This document shows positions 21,475-31,873 of a stretch of 64,000 nt of DNA, piece by piece (within the stretch, counting starts at the first letter, position 1; each line of letters starts with the position of its first letter). A model generated the notes under the pieces. The model had not been told where the DNA came from and made no database searches. It worked only from the letters and a program-made list of their open reading frames with translations. Source of the DNA: Bacteroides reticulotermitis JCM 10512 (GTDB lineage Bacteria > Bacteroidota > Bacteroidia > Bacteroidales > Bacteroidaceae); NCBI RefSeq assembly GCF_000517545.1, contig NZ_BAIV01000013.1, forward strand, positions 84,042-148,041. Direction: 5' to 3'. The translations under genes were made by a program, and so were the position numbers.

Positions 21475-22509
21475 ATGAAAAAAGAATTAGTATACATTGG
21501 ACTGACCTCATTGCTTTTATCTTTCACTGCGTGTGAAAGCTCGGACAATGAATTTCCCGATTTCGATTATCAAACTGTATATTTTGCCAACCAATATGGC
21601 TTACGCACTATTGAACTGGGCGAAGATGAATTTCTTGATAATTCCTTGGATAACCAACATCGGGTATCTATTAAAGCTGCTTGGGGTGGTGGCTATACCA
21701 ACCGCCAGAATGTAATGATTGATACCAAAGTGGATGAATCGCTCTGCGAGAATCTTTATTTCAAAGGGACTAACACTCCCGTTACTCCTATGCCTGCATC
21801 CTACTATACATTGGCTTCCAATCAAATCAATATTCCTAAGGGGCAAATTATAGGGGGTGTGGAGGTACAGTTTACCGACGCATTCTTTGCCGACAAGAAA
21901 ACGCTTGACAACTACTATGTGATTCCTCTGAAAATGACAGACGTACAGGGTGCAGATTCTATTCTTCAGGGTAAAGCCACTGTAGAAAATCCCGTGTTGA
22001 CAAATAGCGGTAATTGGAGTATACAGCCTAAAAACTTTGTACTTTATGCGGTGAAGTATGTCAACCCTTGGCATGGGGAATATCTGCGTCGTGGAGTAGA
22101 TCAAGCTGTACTAAACGGTGTTTCTTCCCAATTGGTGCGTCACCAGCAGTATGTTGAGAAAGATGAGAAGGTGAACGTAAAAACCGGTAGTCTGAAAGAT
22201 AATATATTGCCCTTGTCCACCAAAGATACACAAGGCACTCTTTTCAATTACAACCTAACCTTGGCTTTCGCCGAGGACGGAAGTTGTACGATTGGCAGTA
22301 CTTCCGCTGACTACGCCATTTCCGGTACTGGCAAATTTGTGAAGAAGGGGGAGAAGAATAGCCTTGGCGGTAAAGATCGTGATGCTATCTATCTGGATTA
22401 TACGGTTGATTTCAAGACTAAGAATATGCAGTATGCTACCAAAGATACATTGGTGTTGAGCACTCGTGGTGTGCAAGGTGGTATGGCTTTCGAAATAGAA
22501 ATGCGATAG
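21475..22509 (+). CDS. DUF1735/DUF5627-type surface glycan-binding lipoprotein
   Basis: A 344-residue lipoprotein (lipobox SFTACES) in the position of XusE. The N-terminal half looks like the DUF1735 beta-sandwich (DYQTVYFANQYGLRTIELG, YYTLASNQINIPKGQ), and the C-terminal half like DUF5627, with a WHGEYLRRG strand and alternating polar beta strands ending MAFEIEMR. Proteins of this type next to SusD are usually surface glycan-binding or accessory proteins. There are no catalytic motifs. Co-transcription with the SusD upstream (37 bp) and the GH10/CBM4 protein downstream (33 bp) is likely. Confidence 0.78.
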   Translation: MKKELVYIGLTSLLLSFTACESSDNEFPDFDYQTVYFANQYGLRTIELGEDEFLDNSLDNQHRVSIKAAWGGGYTNRQNVMIDTKVDESLCENLYFKGTNTPVTPMPASYYTLASNQINIPKGQIIGGVEVQFTDAFFADKKTLDNYYVIPLKMTDVQGADSILQGKATVENPVLTNSGNWSIQPKNFVLYAVKYVNPWHGEYLRRGVDQAVLNGVSSQLVRHQQYVEKDEKVNVKTGSLKDNILPLSTKDTQGTLFNYNLTLAFAEDGSCTIGSTSADYAISGTGKFVKKGEKNSLGGKDRDAIYLDYTVDFKTKNMQYATKDTLVLSTRGVQGGMAFEIEMR

Positions 22510-22542
22510 TATTATCTGGTATAAACTTTAAACTAAGAGAAT

Positions 22543-24754
22543 ATGAAATACTTTAATCATAAGATAATCGGTATTGCCATGATGTGTGCGACGGTTATGG
22601 GATGCACCGATGAGTACGACTGTAACCTTCAGGTAGAGAAACCTGAAGAAGTGGCTAACAGTGAATATCTGGCGGGCTTTGACTTGCTAAAGTCGTACAT
22701 CACTCGGGATGCCGGTTCGCCATTCAAATTAATGGTAAACATGGCTCCTACTGACTTTTTGAAGAAAGACATCGGCTATAGCACAATTTTGAGCAACTTC
22801 GACGGTTTAGATGTTGGCGGCTTTTTCACTCCTCTCAGTGCACTGAAAGGAGATGCTTCCTACGACTTTGGAGGTATGCAGCTAGTGGCTGATGCATCCA
22901 AAGAGGCTGGTGTAGCGCTCTATGGTGGTACGCTTTGCTCTAATCAGGGACAACGTGCTGATTACTATAATAAATTGATTCAACCTATCGTCATTCCCTT
23001 TGTGCCCGAAAAAGGTAAGACCGTAATTTTTGACTTTGAGGGTGATGGATTAGGCAAGACTTACGGCATGACTGGGGGGAGTCAGGCGGTAGTAGAGAAT
23101 GACCCGGATGGAAAGAGTGGGAAGGCGTTGCATGTAGGTACTGATGCAAATAAGGCTGCTTACTCATTTCCTAAGTTCAATGTTAAGTTGCCGGAAGGTC
23201 GAAAACTAGGCGATTACGTCAATTTGACCATCGATATGCGCATTGTGAATAATGACGGCTTATGGGGATCAGGTATGAAAGTCTTAATTAATGGAGAGAA
23301 GTTCGCAGTAGGCGTAAATGCTCAAGGATTTGGTTGTAGTTCCAACACTTGGAATCGTCAAGCTGTCATCGCATTGAATACTGACAAGCTCCGGGCTTCA
23401 TTCTACCAGAAAATTTAAAGAGCCTTACGGAGTTTGAATTGGCTGTTGGTTCGGAATCTGGAGGAGCCCAATACTATCTCGATAACATCGTGATGAATTA
23501 TGAGATTGCTGCCAAAGGTGTCACTAAAATCGATTTTGAAAAAGATGCGCTTGGCAAATCTTATCCGATGACTAATGGTAGTCAAAGCGTGGTAGAGAAC
23601 GGTCCTGAATCTAGTGGTAAAGTTCTGCATGTAGGTACGGCTGCTACTCCTTGTAACTATTCTTATCCTACGTTTACTGTAAAACTGGAGAAAGGAAGAA
23701 CCTTGGGTGATTATACAGCTCTCTCCCTCGATATGTACCTGATAGATGGCAAAGGCGGTTGGGCTCTGGCATGAGAGTACTGATTAACGGACAAGAATTT
23801 AACTGCGGGCAAGGGCCGTTCGGCTTTGGTTGTGAAAGTAACAAATGGGGCCGGGATAAGATTTATATCACATTCTTGAAAGAAGGTGAAACGTCGGGAG
23901 GTGGAAAAATAGCTATCCCCAACTCTATGAAGAATCTGACCGAGATCGAGCTGGCTGTAGGTTCCGGGTCGGGTGAATGGCATGCTTACATCGACAATAT
24001 CAGTCTTCATTGGAAGGCCGATGACACCATCATTGAGAAAACTCCCGAAGAGAAAAAGATTATCTTTACGGAAGAGTTAAACAAATGGATTGGTGGTATG
24101 GTTAACGCCGGTGGTGAAACTGTAAAAGTATGGAATATTATAGGTGAACCGCTTGATAAAACGGTGGATGCCAATACTTTCAACTGGGCTGAGTACTTGG
24201 GTGAAGTTGAATATGTGCATACAGCCGTGAAGATGGCTCGTGATACGGCAAAAGTTGATCTCAACCTCTTCGTTAGCAATTCTTTCAATCAATATGACGA
24301 AATGGACAAGAAGGCTGATGAGTTGATTACATTAGTAAAATCATGGGAAGCAGACAATGTAACTAAGATTGACGGATACAATATTCTTCTTCATGCGATT
24401 TATGCAAAAGATGCCATATTCCAAAAAGGTAATGAGGATATGATTGTTAAATTGTTTACCAAGCTGGCACAAACGGGTAAATCGATACGTGTATCTGATC
24501 TCAGTATGATGGTGGAGAATGTAGACGGAAACTTCATTCAGACCAGTAAACTGACGGAAGATGAAAGAACTGCCGCGACCAACTATATGGCTTTCATTAT
24601 GAAAGAATATCGGAAACTTATTCCGGTGGACAAGCAATTCGGTATCTCCATTTCAAGTATGACCCAGACAACTACAGGTTACAAACTTTGTCCTTGGACA
24701 TCGGGATATAATCGTAGTGGAATGTATGAAGGAATAGTTGAAGGATTGAAGTAA
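22543..24754 (+). CDS. GH10-fold protein with two inserted CBM4-like modules; nucleophile lost (two frameshifts)
   Basis: A lipoprotein (lipobox VMGCTD) of about 737 residues. The N-terminal part of a GH10 barrel (about 45-155) is interrupted by two tandem CBM4/CBM22-like modules (about 160-310 and 325-480), each starting with an FDFEGDGLGK/IDFEKDALGK strand, and the barrel then resumes. This split layout is known from Bacteroidetes Xyn10A proteins. The acid/base Glu is kept (IIGEPLD), but the nucleophile position reads RVSDLSM instead of a typical SELD, and the WH-type substrate motif is missing. It is therefore probably a xylan-binding surface protein, not an active xylanase. Frameshifts near 23388 (DK to APGFILPENLK) and 23762 (GGW to GSGMRVLING) each need one added G. 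Confidence 0.75.
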
Positions 24755-24769
24755 GCTGAAGATGAATAG

Positions 24770-24804
24770 GAGAGGGTGTACCCAAACAGTACACTCTCTT
24801 TCTA
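24770..24804 (+). terminator. Terminator-like hairpin between GH10-like gene and GH30
   Basis: Twelve-pair stem, 24770-24781 with 24789-24800, two G-U pairs, seven-base loop, then a T-rich tract. It would end or attenuate the core uptake transcript before GH30. Confidence 0.65.
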
Positions 24805-24851
24805 TATTTAGATATAGCATTCAGCGTTTACAAATAGAATATAGTAATAGT

Positions 24852-24953
24852 ATGAAAAGACTTATTTATACGCCTGTAGATTTATGTGTTTTGACAATTA
24901 CAGGATTGAGAGAAGCTTCTGTAACTGTGAACTTAAATATCGGAGGTAACTGA
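24852..24953 (+). CDS. Possible 33-residue small ORF coupled to GH30
   Basis: An ATG at 24852 opens 33 codons that stop in a TGATG overlap with the GH30 start, a layout that can couple translation. The peptide (starts MKRLIYTPVDLCVL) has no recognised family and no clear signal. It may be a leader peptide, a gene remnant or chance. Confidence 0.22.
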   Translation: MKRLIYTPVDLCVLTITGLREASVTVNLNIGGN

Positions 24954-26590
24954 TGAAGAACATTGTGTTTTTATTCCACTTCTTTCTGGTGGGTATTTTA
25001 TTCTCAGCCTGTTCGGATGGAGGAAATGAGGAGGTAAATGAGGGGAAGGGTGCATATGCAGTCTTTCTTAAAAAAATGATTCTGGTGAGTGCCGGAGAAA
25101 ATAAGGCAGACGTCATTGTGGAATGGATGAAAACATCCTGGGAAATAACCCTTGGAGAGGGTGATATTGTAAATGCTATTACGCCGATGTCGGGCGGAAG
25201 TGGTGATGGCGAAAAGCAATACACGAAGATCCAATTGTCCTGTAACGCTAACGCTACGATGAAACAGCGCACGCAGATCATTCACATTACGAACAAGACC
25301 AATGAGCAAACAGTTGATTTGTTGATAGAGCAAGATCCTGCATTCAAACCTATTACGCTCAACATTGATCCTACAGTAAGGTACCAACCGGTGGTGGGAT
25401 TCGGTGGAATGTATAATCCGAAAATCTGGTGCGGTGGAAACCTTATTTCTGATCAGCAACTAAATAAGATGTATGGTGCCGGTGGATTGGGTTATTCCAT
25501 CCTTCGTTTGATGGTGTATCCTAACGAAGCGGATTGGAGTGCTGATATGGAAGCAGCGAAGTTTGCGCAAGCTAATGGAGTTATAGTGTTTGCTTGTCCA
25601 TGGGACTGTACGGATGCTCTTGCCGAGCAAATTATGGTAAACGGTAAGGAAGTGAGACATCTAAAGAAAGAGAACTATGGAGCGTATGCCGACCATCTTG
25701 TTCGTTACATCAATTTTATGAAGCAGCATGGAGTGAATCTTTATGCTATATCTGTTCAAAATGAGCCGGATATGGATTTCACCTATTGGACGCCTCAGGA
25801 AGTAGTGGATTTTGTAAAGCAGTATGGAACAAGGATTCGGGAAACGGGTGTTAAACTAATGTCACCTGAGGCATGCGGTACACAGCCCGAATACACAGAT
25901 CCAATAATTAATGATGCCGGAGCATTTGCACAGACCGACATTGTCGCAGGACATCTCTACCAAGGCTTTGTAGACCTGAATAACGGATATGTCAAAAACC
26001 GGCACGATTACATCTGCGGTCTCTATTCCCGTATTCAAGGAAAGACTTGGTGGATGACGGAGCATCTTTTCAATGATGGGGAAAAGTCGGATGATCCCTT
26101 GCAATGGGAATTTCGAAAGTGGGAATACTGCCTCAAACATCTTGGTCAGGAGATGCACATGTGTATGGAGGGCTATTGTAGCGCATACGTGTACTGGTAC
26201 TTAAAACGATTTTACGGATTGATGGGTGATGCCGATGAGCGAAGTCCAATGGGTGAAGGTGAAATCACAAAGAATGGCTACATCATGGCTCATTACGCAC
26301 AATATGCGACAGGAACTACTCGTGTTAAAGCTGTAGTGGATCATACGGGGGTATCTGCCACGGCTTACGTCAATGAAACGAATGATGAAGTGACAGTGGT
26401 ATTATTGAATTTGACGGGAGCCACCCAGTGGGTACAAATTCCATTAGCCGGCATAAAGGGAGGAAGTGGTGTTGAGACAAATGAAAATAAGAATATGGAA
26501 GTTGTCGGCATTGATTCTGTGACGTCTGGCGAAGGAGCAATTGTCTCGCTGTCGGGTCACAGCATAACTTCTGTTAGATTAACATTCTAA
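24953..26590 (+). CDS. GH30 glucuronoxylanase-type endo-enzyme with N-terminal BACON-like domain
   Basis: A 545-residue surface lipoprotein (lipobox FSACSD). Residues about 35-125 form a BACON-like immunoglobulin sandwich (ITNKTNEQTVDLLIEQD), followed by the GH30 barrel starting at QPVVGFGGMYNPKIW. The acid/base Glu is in ISVQNEPDMD and the nucleophile Glu in WWMTEHLFND. The C-terminal side sandwich ends SLSGHSITSVRLTF. GH30 enzymes of this kind cut glucuronoxylan at sites set by side chains. It is immediately followed by a GH98 gene, the same pair I recall in the corn-xylan PUL of B. ovatus. The start overlaps a small upstream ORF by one base. Confidence 0.87.
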   Translation: MKNIVFLFHFFLVGILFSACSDGGNEEVNEGKGAYAVFLKKMILVSAGENKADVIVEWMKTSWEITLGEGDIVNAITPMSGGSGDGEKQYTKIQLSCNANATMKQRTQIIHITNKTNEQTVDLLIEQDPAFKPITLNIDPTVRYQPVVGFGGMYNPKIWCGGNLISDQQLNKMYGAGGLGYSILRLMVYPNEADWSADMEAAKFAQANGVIVFACPWDCTDALAEQIMVNGKEVRHLKKENYGAYADHLVRYINFMKQHGVNLYAISVQNEPDMDFTYWTPQEVVDFVKQYGTRIRETGVKLMSPEACGTQPEYTDPIINDAGAFAQTDIVAGHLYQGFVDLNNGYVKNRHDYICGLYSRIQGKTWWMTEHLFNDGEKSDDPLQWEFRKWEYCLKHLGQEMHMCMEGYCSAYVYWYLKRFYGLMGDADERSPMGEGEITKNGYIMAHYAQYATGTTRVKAVVDHTGVSATAYVNETNDEVTVVLLNLTGATQWVQIPLAGIKGGSGVETNENKNMEVVGIDSVTSGEGAIVSLSGHSITSVRLTF

Positions 26591-26612
26591 TGACTAAAAT
26601 GGGAATAATAAT

Positions 26613-29420
26613 ATGATAAGATTCTTTACTAGAAAAAGCAAGTTGTCTTACTTGCTTCTTATCGGATTGATGTGTTGTACTTGTTTGCTGAGTGCGTGTA
26701 AGGACGATGAGGTTATTGAACCTGGTGCTCCTTCCGTACCGAAAGCCGGCACGGCAGTCGAAAATATCAATACGAATGTCAGTGCGTTACGTAGACTGAT
26801 TGAGGCTAAACAACAGGGACTGGCTGTAAAATCGTATAATCCGGTGAATAACGGTACAAGCTATACCATTGAATTGTCCGATGGTGCAAGTTTCAGTGTA
26901 TTCACTCAGATAGCGGTATTGGAAGGTGGAGGGGAGACGGTAGTCTATTCGCCTAATGTGGGTGTCAAGATGGATAATGATGAATATTATTGGACTATTG
27001 ACAATGAGTGGCTGACATTTGATAGCCATGAAAAAGTAAAGGTAATCACTGAAGGTAGTACTGCTGCACCGGTAGTGGGCATCAATGAAGATGGCTATTG
27101 GACGGTAAAGTACGAAAGCAAGACGCAGACCCTCGGACATAAGGCTGAAAGTGGAAAGCTCGTCAGCCTGTTTAAACAGGTGGATGCTAACGATGCAGAG
27201 TCGGTTCGTTTCGTCTTCAATGATCAGACCTCCGACATAATACTTCTTCTTAAAGGAGATAAACCTGAAATTCCTCCTCTGATAGGAAGTATGCGTCGTC
27301 CCATTTCTCCGGATCACCCGGCATGGCTTATTCATATCGACTCATGGAATTACGCTGATCCGCAGAAAATCATCGATCTTATTCCTGCTGACATTCGTCC
27401 GTATGCTATTTTTAATATATCCTTGTCAGCAAGTCATGATGAGGAAACAGGACGTTTTACGCTAAGTGAGTATGGTTATGAGATTGCAAAATCATGGTTG
27501 CGGACTTGTGCTGAAAACAGTGTTTGGGCGATGGTGCAGCCTTCAAGCGGTGGATTTAGTCATTTTCCCGATTTCAGTTCATATAACGAATTCGAAGACA
27601 GTGTGTATGATGAGTTTTTCAAGGACTATCCAAACTTTCTCGGTTTCAACTATTGTGAGCAGTTTTGGGGCTACGATGATCGTTTTTCCGTATCGTGGAT
27701 GCAACGAGTGGCTCATTGGACTCAGCTTTTGAAACTTACTCATAAATATGGAGGCTACCTAGTTGTCAGCTTTTGTGGTAACACATGGTCGGCTAGCATC
27801 GATCCGATCGCGCTTGTAAAACGTAACCCTGATTTTGCTCAGATAGCTAAATTATGTCCCGAAAATTTCATTATGTGTGAGAAGTATACGACGCAGGGTG
27901 GTTTCTTCAATGTCGAGAGCATGTGTTTAGGTACATGGTTGTCAGGTTTTGCGGGGCAATATGGAATTCGTTTCGACCAATGTGGCTGGACGGAGAAGAC
28001 CGGACAAAATGGAGACAAAGATTTTCCATTGGCTGCTGGTGCACTTCCTGTCATAGAGCATGTGATGCTGACCGGTCAGACCGTTATTGATGGTCCCGAA
28101 CTTATATGGCAGCAGTGCTTTAAAGAGACTGGAACAGTCGGTGTAGGCGATGGATATCAAAGCCGTAATTGGGAGTGTTTTCCACAGTTTATTAATATTA
28201 ATGTGGACATGTTTCGTAAGATTATGGACGGAACGATTCGCATACCTTCTCGGCAAGAGGTTATCGACCGTACTAAACTTGTGATTCTTCAGGATGTGTA
28301 TTCAGGTGATGATAATGCTCGATATAGCGCTCCTAATAATTTGTACGAGGGGCTTTATCTGCGAGATGACGATGGCAACCTTTGGGATAACCATTGCTAT
28401 TTCAAGAAAACGGGGCGTTATCCTACCATTCCTGTGGTGTTCGAGTTATGCGATGCGGTGGCTAATTCGTTCCAGTATAAAGTCAACCAGTCAGGTTTCG
28501 CCGGAGGATGGAGCGATGTTCAACTCAAGGTTGGAAAATTCAACCGTATCTTTCCCGAAGAGTATAGCGGCGAACTTTATGCTGGGCGCATTGAGAATGG
28601 TTGGGTGATTTATAACGGGCTTGTTGGGGTAAGAAAAACCACTGTACCATTTAAATATAATACATGTGATAAGATGGAACTCGCTTACTCCAAATATACA
28701 GTATCTGTTGTGAAAGAATACGCTAATAAGGTCACTTTCTATATGAACAACTACGATGTTAATGGCTCAAGCAAAACGGATGTGATCAAGATATACGGAG
28801 CCACATCGACTCCATCCTATTCCGTGACTCCAAGAGCAAATGGAACAGCGAAAGTTTCTGAGAGTTGGAAGAATGGTGTATATGAACTGACTGTAGATCA
28901 TAATGGCCCACTCGATTTGACTATCAACTGTTCAGGGAATGCCACGAGACGTGAGACGACTTATACTACGGCATCTGTCTTGGCTCCGCCTTCTCCACAG
29001 ATCTATCAGGGAGCTCGCCAGTATGAGGCTGAATGTTTTGATTTTAAGAACGTTGCCAAGAGGATAACCAAGGGGGATATTGAGGTTATCCGCAATTATA
29101 CTGGACAAGGCTATATAAACTTTGGTACTAATTCTGCAGCTGCTGTGCGTGATGCTATAACCGCAATGGAAGATGGGCTGCATACATTCCGCATCCGCTA
29201 CCGCTCTCCATCGGCTATTATTAATACGGTGGATATGTATGTGAATGGTGTCAAGGTGGGTGCTCCTCAGTTTCTGCAGACTGATACTGACAATACGACT
29301 TGGAATACGGCTTCAATGTCGGCGTCTCTCCGAAAGGGATCAAATACCTTTGAATTGAAAGCCAATTCATCAGGTGTAAGCGACCTGTATCTCGATAATA
29401 TTGTTATTGAGAGAAAATAA
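26613..29420 (+). CDS. GH98 endo-xylanase-type enzyme with C-terminal CBM6/35-like module
   Basis: A 935-residue surface lipoprotein (lipobox LLSACKD). After a DUF4988-like N-terminal region (about 45-190, repeated short strands such as GTSYTIELSDGASF), the GH98 catalytic barrel runs from about 225 to 560 and includes FNYCEQFWGYDD, whose acidic pair lies where family catalytic residues are expected. A GH98 C-terminal sandwich follows, and residues about 795-935 form a CBM6/35-like module (YEAECFDFKN to LYLDNIVIERK). Classical GH98 enzymes cut blood-group glycans, but in Bacteroides xylan PULs a GH98 is an endo-xylanase for highly decorated corn xylan, and the setting here favours that activity. 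A strong terminator follows. Confidence 0.83.
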   Translation: MIRFFTRKSKLSYLLLIGLMCCTCLLSACKDDEVIEPGAPSVPKAGTAVENINTNVSALRRLIEAKQQGLAVKSYNPVNNGTSYTIELSDGASFSVFTQIAVLEGGGETVVYSPNVGVKMDNDEYYWTIDNEWLTFDSHEKVKVITEGSTAAPVVGINEDGYWTVKYESKTQTLGHKAESGKLVSLFKQVDANDAESVRFVFNDQTSDIILLLKGDKPEIPPLIGSMRRPISPDHPAWLIHIDSWNYADPQKIIDLIPADIRPYAIFNISLSASHDEETGRFTLSEYGYEIAKSWLRTCAENSVWAMVQPSSGGFSHFPDFSSYNEFEDSVYDEFFKDYPNFLGFNYCEQFWGYDDRFSVSWMQRVAHWTQLLKLTHKYGGYLVVSFCGNTWSASIDPIALVKRNPDFAQIAKLCPENFIMCEKYTTQGGFFNVESMCLGTWLSGFAGQYGIRFDQCGWTEKTGQNGDKDFPLAAGALPVIEHVMLTGQTVIDGPELIWQQCFKETGTVGVGDGYQSRNWECFPQFININVDMFRKIMDGTIRIPSRQEVIDRTKLVILQDVYSGDDNARYSAPNNLYEGLYLRDDDGNLWDNHCYFKKTGRYPTIPVVFELCDAVANSFQYKVNQSGFAGGWSDVQLKVGKFNRIFPEEYSGELYAGRIENGWVIYNGLVGVRKTTVPFKYNTCDKMELAYSKYTVSVVKEYANKVTFYMNNYDVNGSSKTDVIKIYGATSTPSYSVTPRANGTAKVSESWKNGVYELTVDHNGPLDLTINCSGNATRRETTYTTASVLAPPSPQIYQGARQYEAECFDFKNVAKRITKGDIEVIRNYTGQGYINFGTNSAAAVRDAITAMEDGLHTFRIRYRSPSAIINTVDMYVNGVKVGAPQFLQTDTDNTTWNTASMSASLRKGSNTFELKANSSGVSDLYLDNIVIERK

Positions 29421-29435
29421 AGCTCTCAATTATTC

Positions 29436-29479
29436 GATTATCCGCAAGATACTAGCTAAAACTTGCGGATAATCTTTTT
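29436..29479 (+). terminator. Strong terminator between GH98 and the esterase gene
   Basis: Perfect 13-pair stem (29436-29448 with 29462-29474) followed by five T to 29479. It sits only 11 bp before the next ATG at 29491, so no promoter can lie between the terminator and that gene. Confidence 0.85.
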
Positions 29480-29481
29480 AA

Positions 29482-30428
<947 letters not shown>

Positions 30429-30440
30429 AATACTATAAAA

Positions 30441-31814
30441 ATGAAAATTAGAATATTAATATTGCTATTCTCCTCCGGTTTGTTGTGTAGCTTATCTGCA
30501 CAGAACCCGATTGTACAAACTTGCTATACAACAGATCCTGCTCCGATGGTACACAATGGTACTTTGTATGTATATACGGGACATGACGAAGATAAAGCAG
30601 ATTTTTTCTGGATGCAAGAGTGGCGTGCTTATTCCACCAAAGATATGGTGAACTGGACTGATCACGGCTCTCCTCTCGCTATCGAATCATTTGCTTGGGC
30701 AGACGACCGTGCATGGGCGGCACAGTGTATTGAGCGCAACGGTAAATTCTATTGGTATGTCTGCCTTCACTCAAAGCTCACAAATGCCATGGCTATTGGG
30801 GTAGCGGTAGGGAATTCTCCCCTCGGTCCTTTTAAAGACGCCATCGGCAAACCGCTTTGTGATGGCAGTTGGGATTATATTGATCCGACTGTATTTATTG
30901 ATGATGACGGTCAAGCCTATCTCTATTGGGGAAATCCAAACATCTATTATGCTAAACTAAATGAGGACATGGTTTCATTGAAAGGTGAAGTCGGTAAGCT
31001 GGAGCAGACGGTAGAAGGCTTTGGCGCTCCTAGTCCCGATAAACGCGTAAAAGGTGTAAAATATAAGGATACTTATGTCGAAGGTCCATGGTTAAATAAG
31101 CGAGAAGGCAAATATTATTTGCTTTACGCTGCTGGGGGAGTGCCTGAGCATATTGCCTATTCCATGAGTAGTACTCCGCTTGGTCCTTGGAAGTATATGG
31201 GAGAAATCATGCCCTTGCAAGATACCGGATCGTTTACCAACCATTGTGGGGTAATAGATTATAAAGGTAATTCTTACTTTTTCTACCATACGGGCAAGCT
31301 ACCGGGTGGAGGAGGCTTTGGACGTAGTGTGGCAATCGAACAATTCCGCTATAATACGGACGGCACTTTCCCTATTATTAATGCTACACAAGCAGGAGTA
31401 TCTCCGGTAGGTAAGCTCAATCCTTACCAAAGGCTGGAAGCCGAAACTATTGCTTTTTCAGAAGGAGTGAAGTCGGAGACAAACGCAAAAACGGGTGTTT
31501 ATATAGCTGAAATCCATAATGGAGACTATATAAAAGTACGCGAAGTGGATTTTGGACCTCAGGGTCCTAAACGATTCACAGCTTCTGTTGCCAGTGCTCT
31601 TCGTGGTGGTAAACTTGAAGTGCGCACAGACAGCATAGGCGGAACTTTGATTGCAGAACTAACTATTCCTACCACAGGGGGATGGGAATGCTGGAAAAGT
31701 TTGCGAGCTAATATTATAGAACCCGTTACAGGTGTACATGATATTTATTTTGTATTTAAAGGACGAAAAGGCTGCAAGTTATTTAATTTTGATTGGTATA
31801 AGTTTGATAAATAA
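30441..31814 (+). CDS. GH43 (subfamily 29-like) with C-terminal CBM6
   Basis: An intact 457-residue exported GH43 with the same design as the gene at 10067-11394. The signal peptide ends at SLSAQNP. Catalytic residues are the base Asp in TTDPAPMVHNG, the modulator Asp in YIDPTVFIDDDG and the acid Glu in VEGPWLNKREG. A CBM6 module runs from RLEAETIAFSEG to the C-terminal LFNFDWYKFDK. Likely an alpha-L-arabinofuranosidase or beta-xylosidase acting on arabinoxylan oligosaccharides; the exact linkage is not readable. It converges on the HTCS gene with a 59-bp gap in which only a weak six-pair hairpin is visible. Confidence 0.88.
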   Translation: MKIRILILLFSSGLLCSLSAQNPIVQTCYTTDPAPMVHNGTLYVYTGHDEDKADFFWMQEWRAYSTKDMVNWTDHGSPLAIESFAWADDRAWAAQCIERNGKFYWYVCLHSKLTNAMAIGVAVGNSPLGPFKDAIGKPLCDGSWDYIDPTVFIDDDGQAYLYWGNPNIYYAKLNEDMVSLKGEVGKLEQTVEGFGAPSPDKRVKGVKYKDTYVEGPWLNKREGKYYLLYAAGGVPEHIAYSMSSTPLGPWKYMGEIMPLQDTGSFTNHCGVIDYKGNSYFFYHTGKLPGGGGFGRSVAIEQFRYNTDGTFPIINATQAGVSPVGKLNPYQRLEAETIAFSEGVKSETNAKTGVYIAEIHNGDYIKVREVDFGPQGPKRFTASVASALRGGKLEVRTDSIGGTLIAELTIPTTGGWECWKSLRANIIEPVTGVHDIYFVFKGRKGCKLFNFDWYKFDK

Positions 31815-31873
31815 TAGGGTTGACGTTTTCTCACATTCATCGGGAAAACAATAAATATAGAGAGGGCAGTGGG

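Noticed and set aside
24920..24925. TGTAAC upstream of GH30, matching the operator hexamer
   Set aside because: No second copy at 21 bp on either side and no -7 box 37 bp downstream; a lone hexamer is expected by chance.
31828..31850. Six-pair hairpin (GTTTTC/GAAAAC) between GH43 and HTCS as terminator
   Set aside because: Short AT-rich stem with a long loop and no T run; too weak to call.
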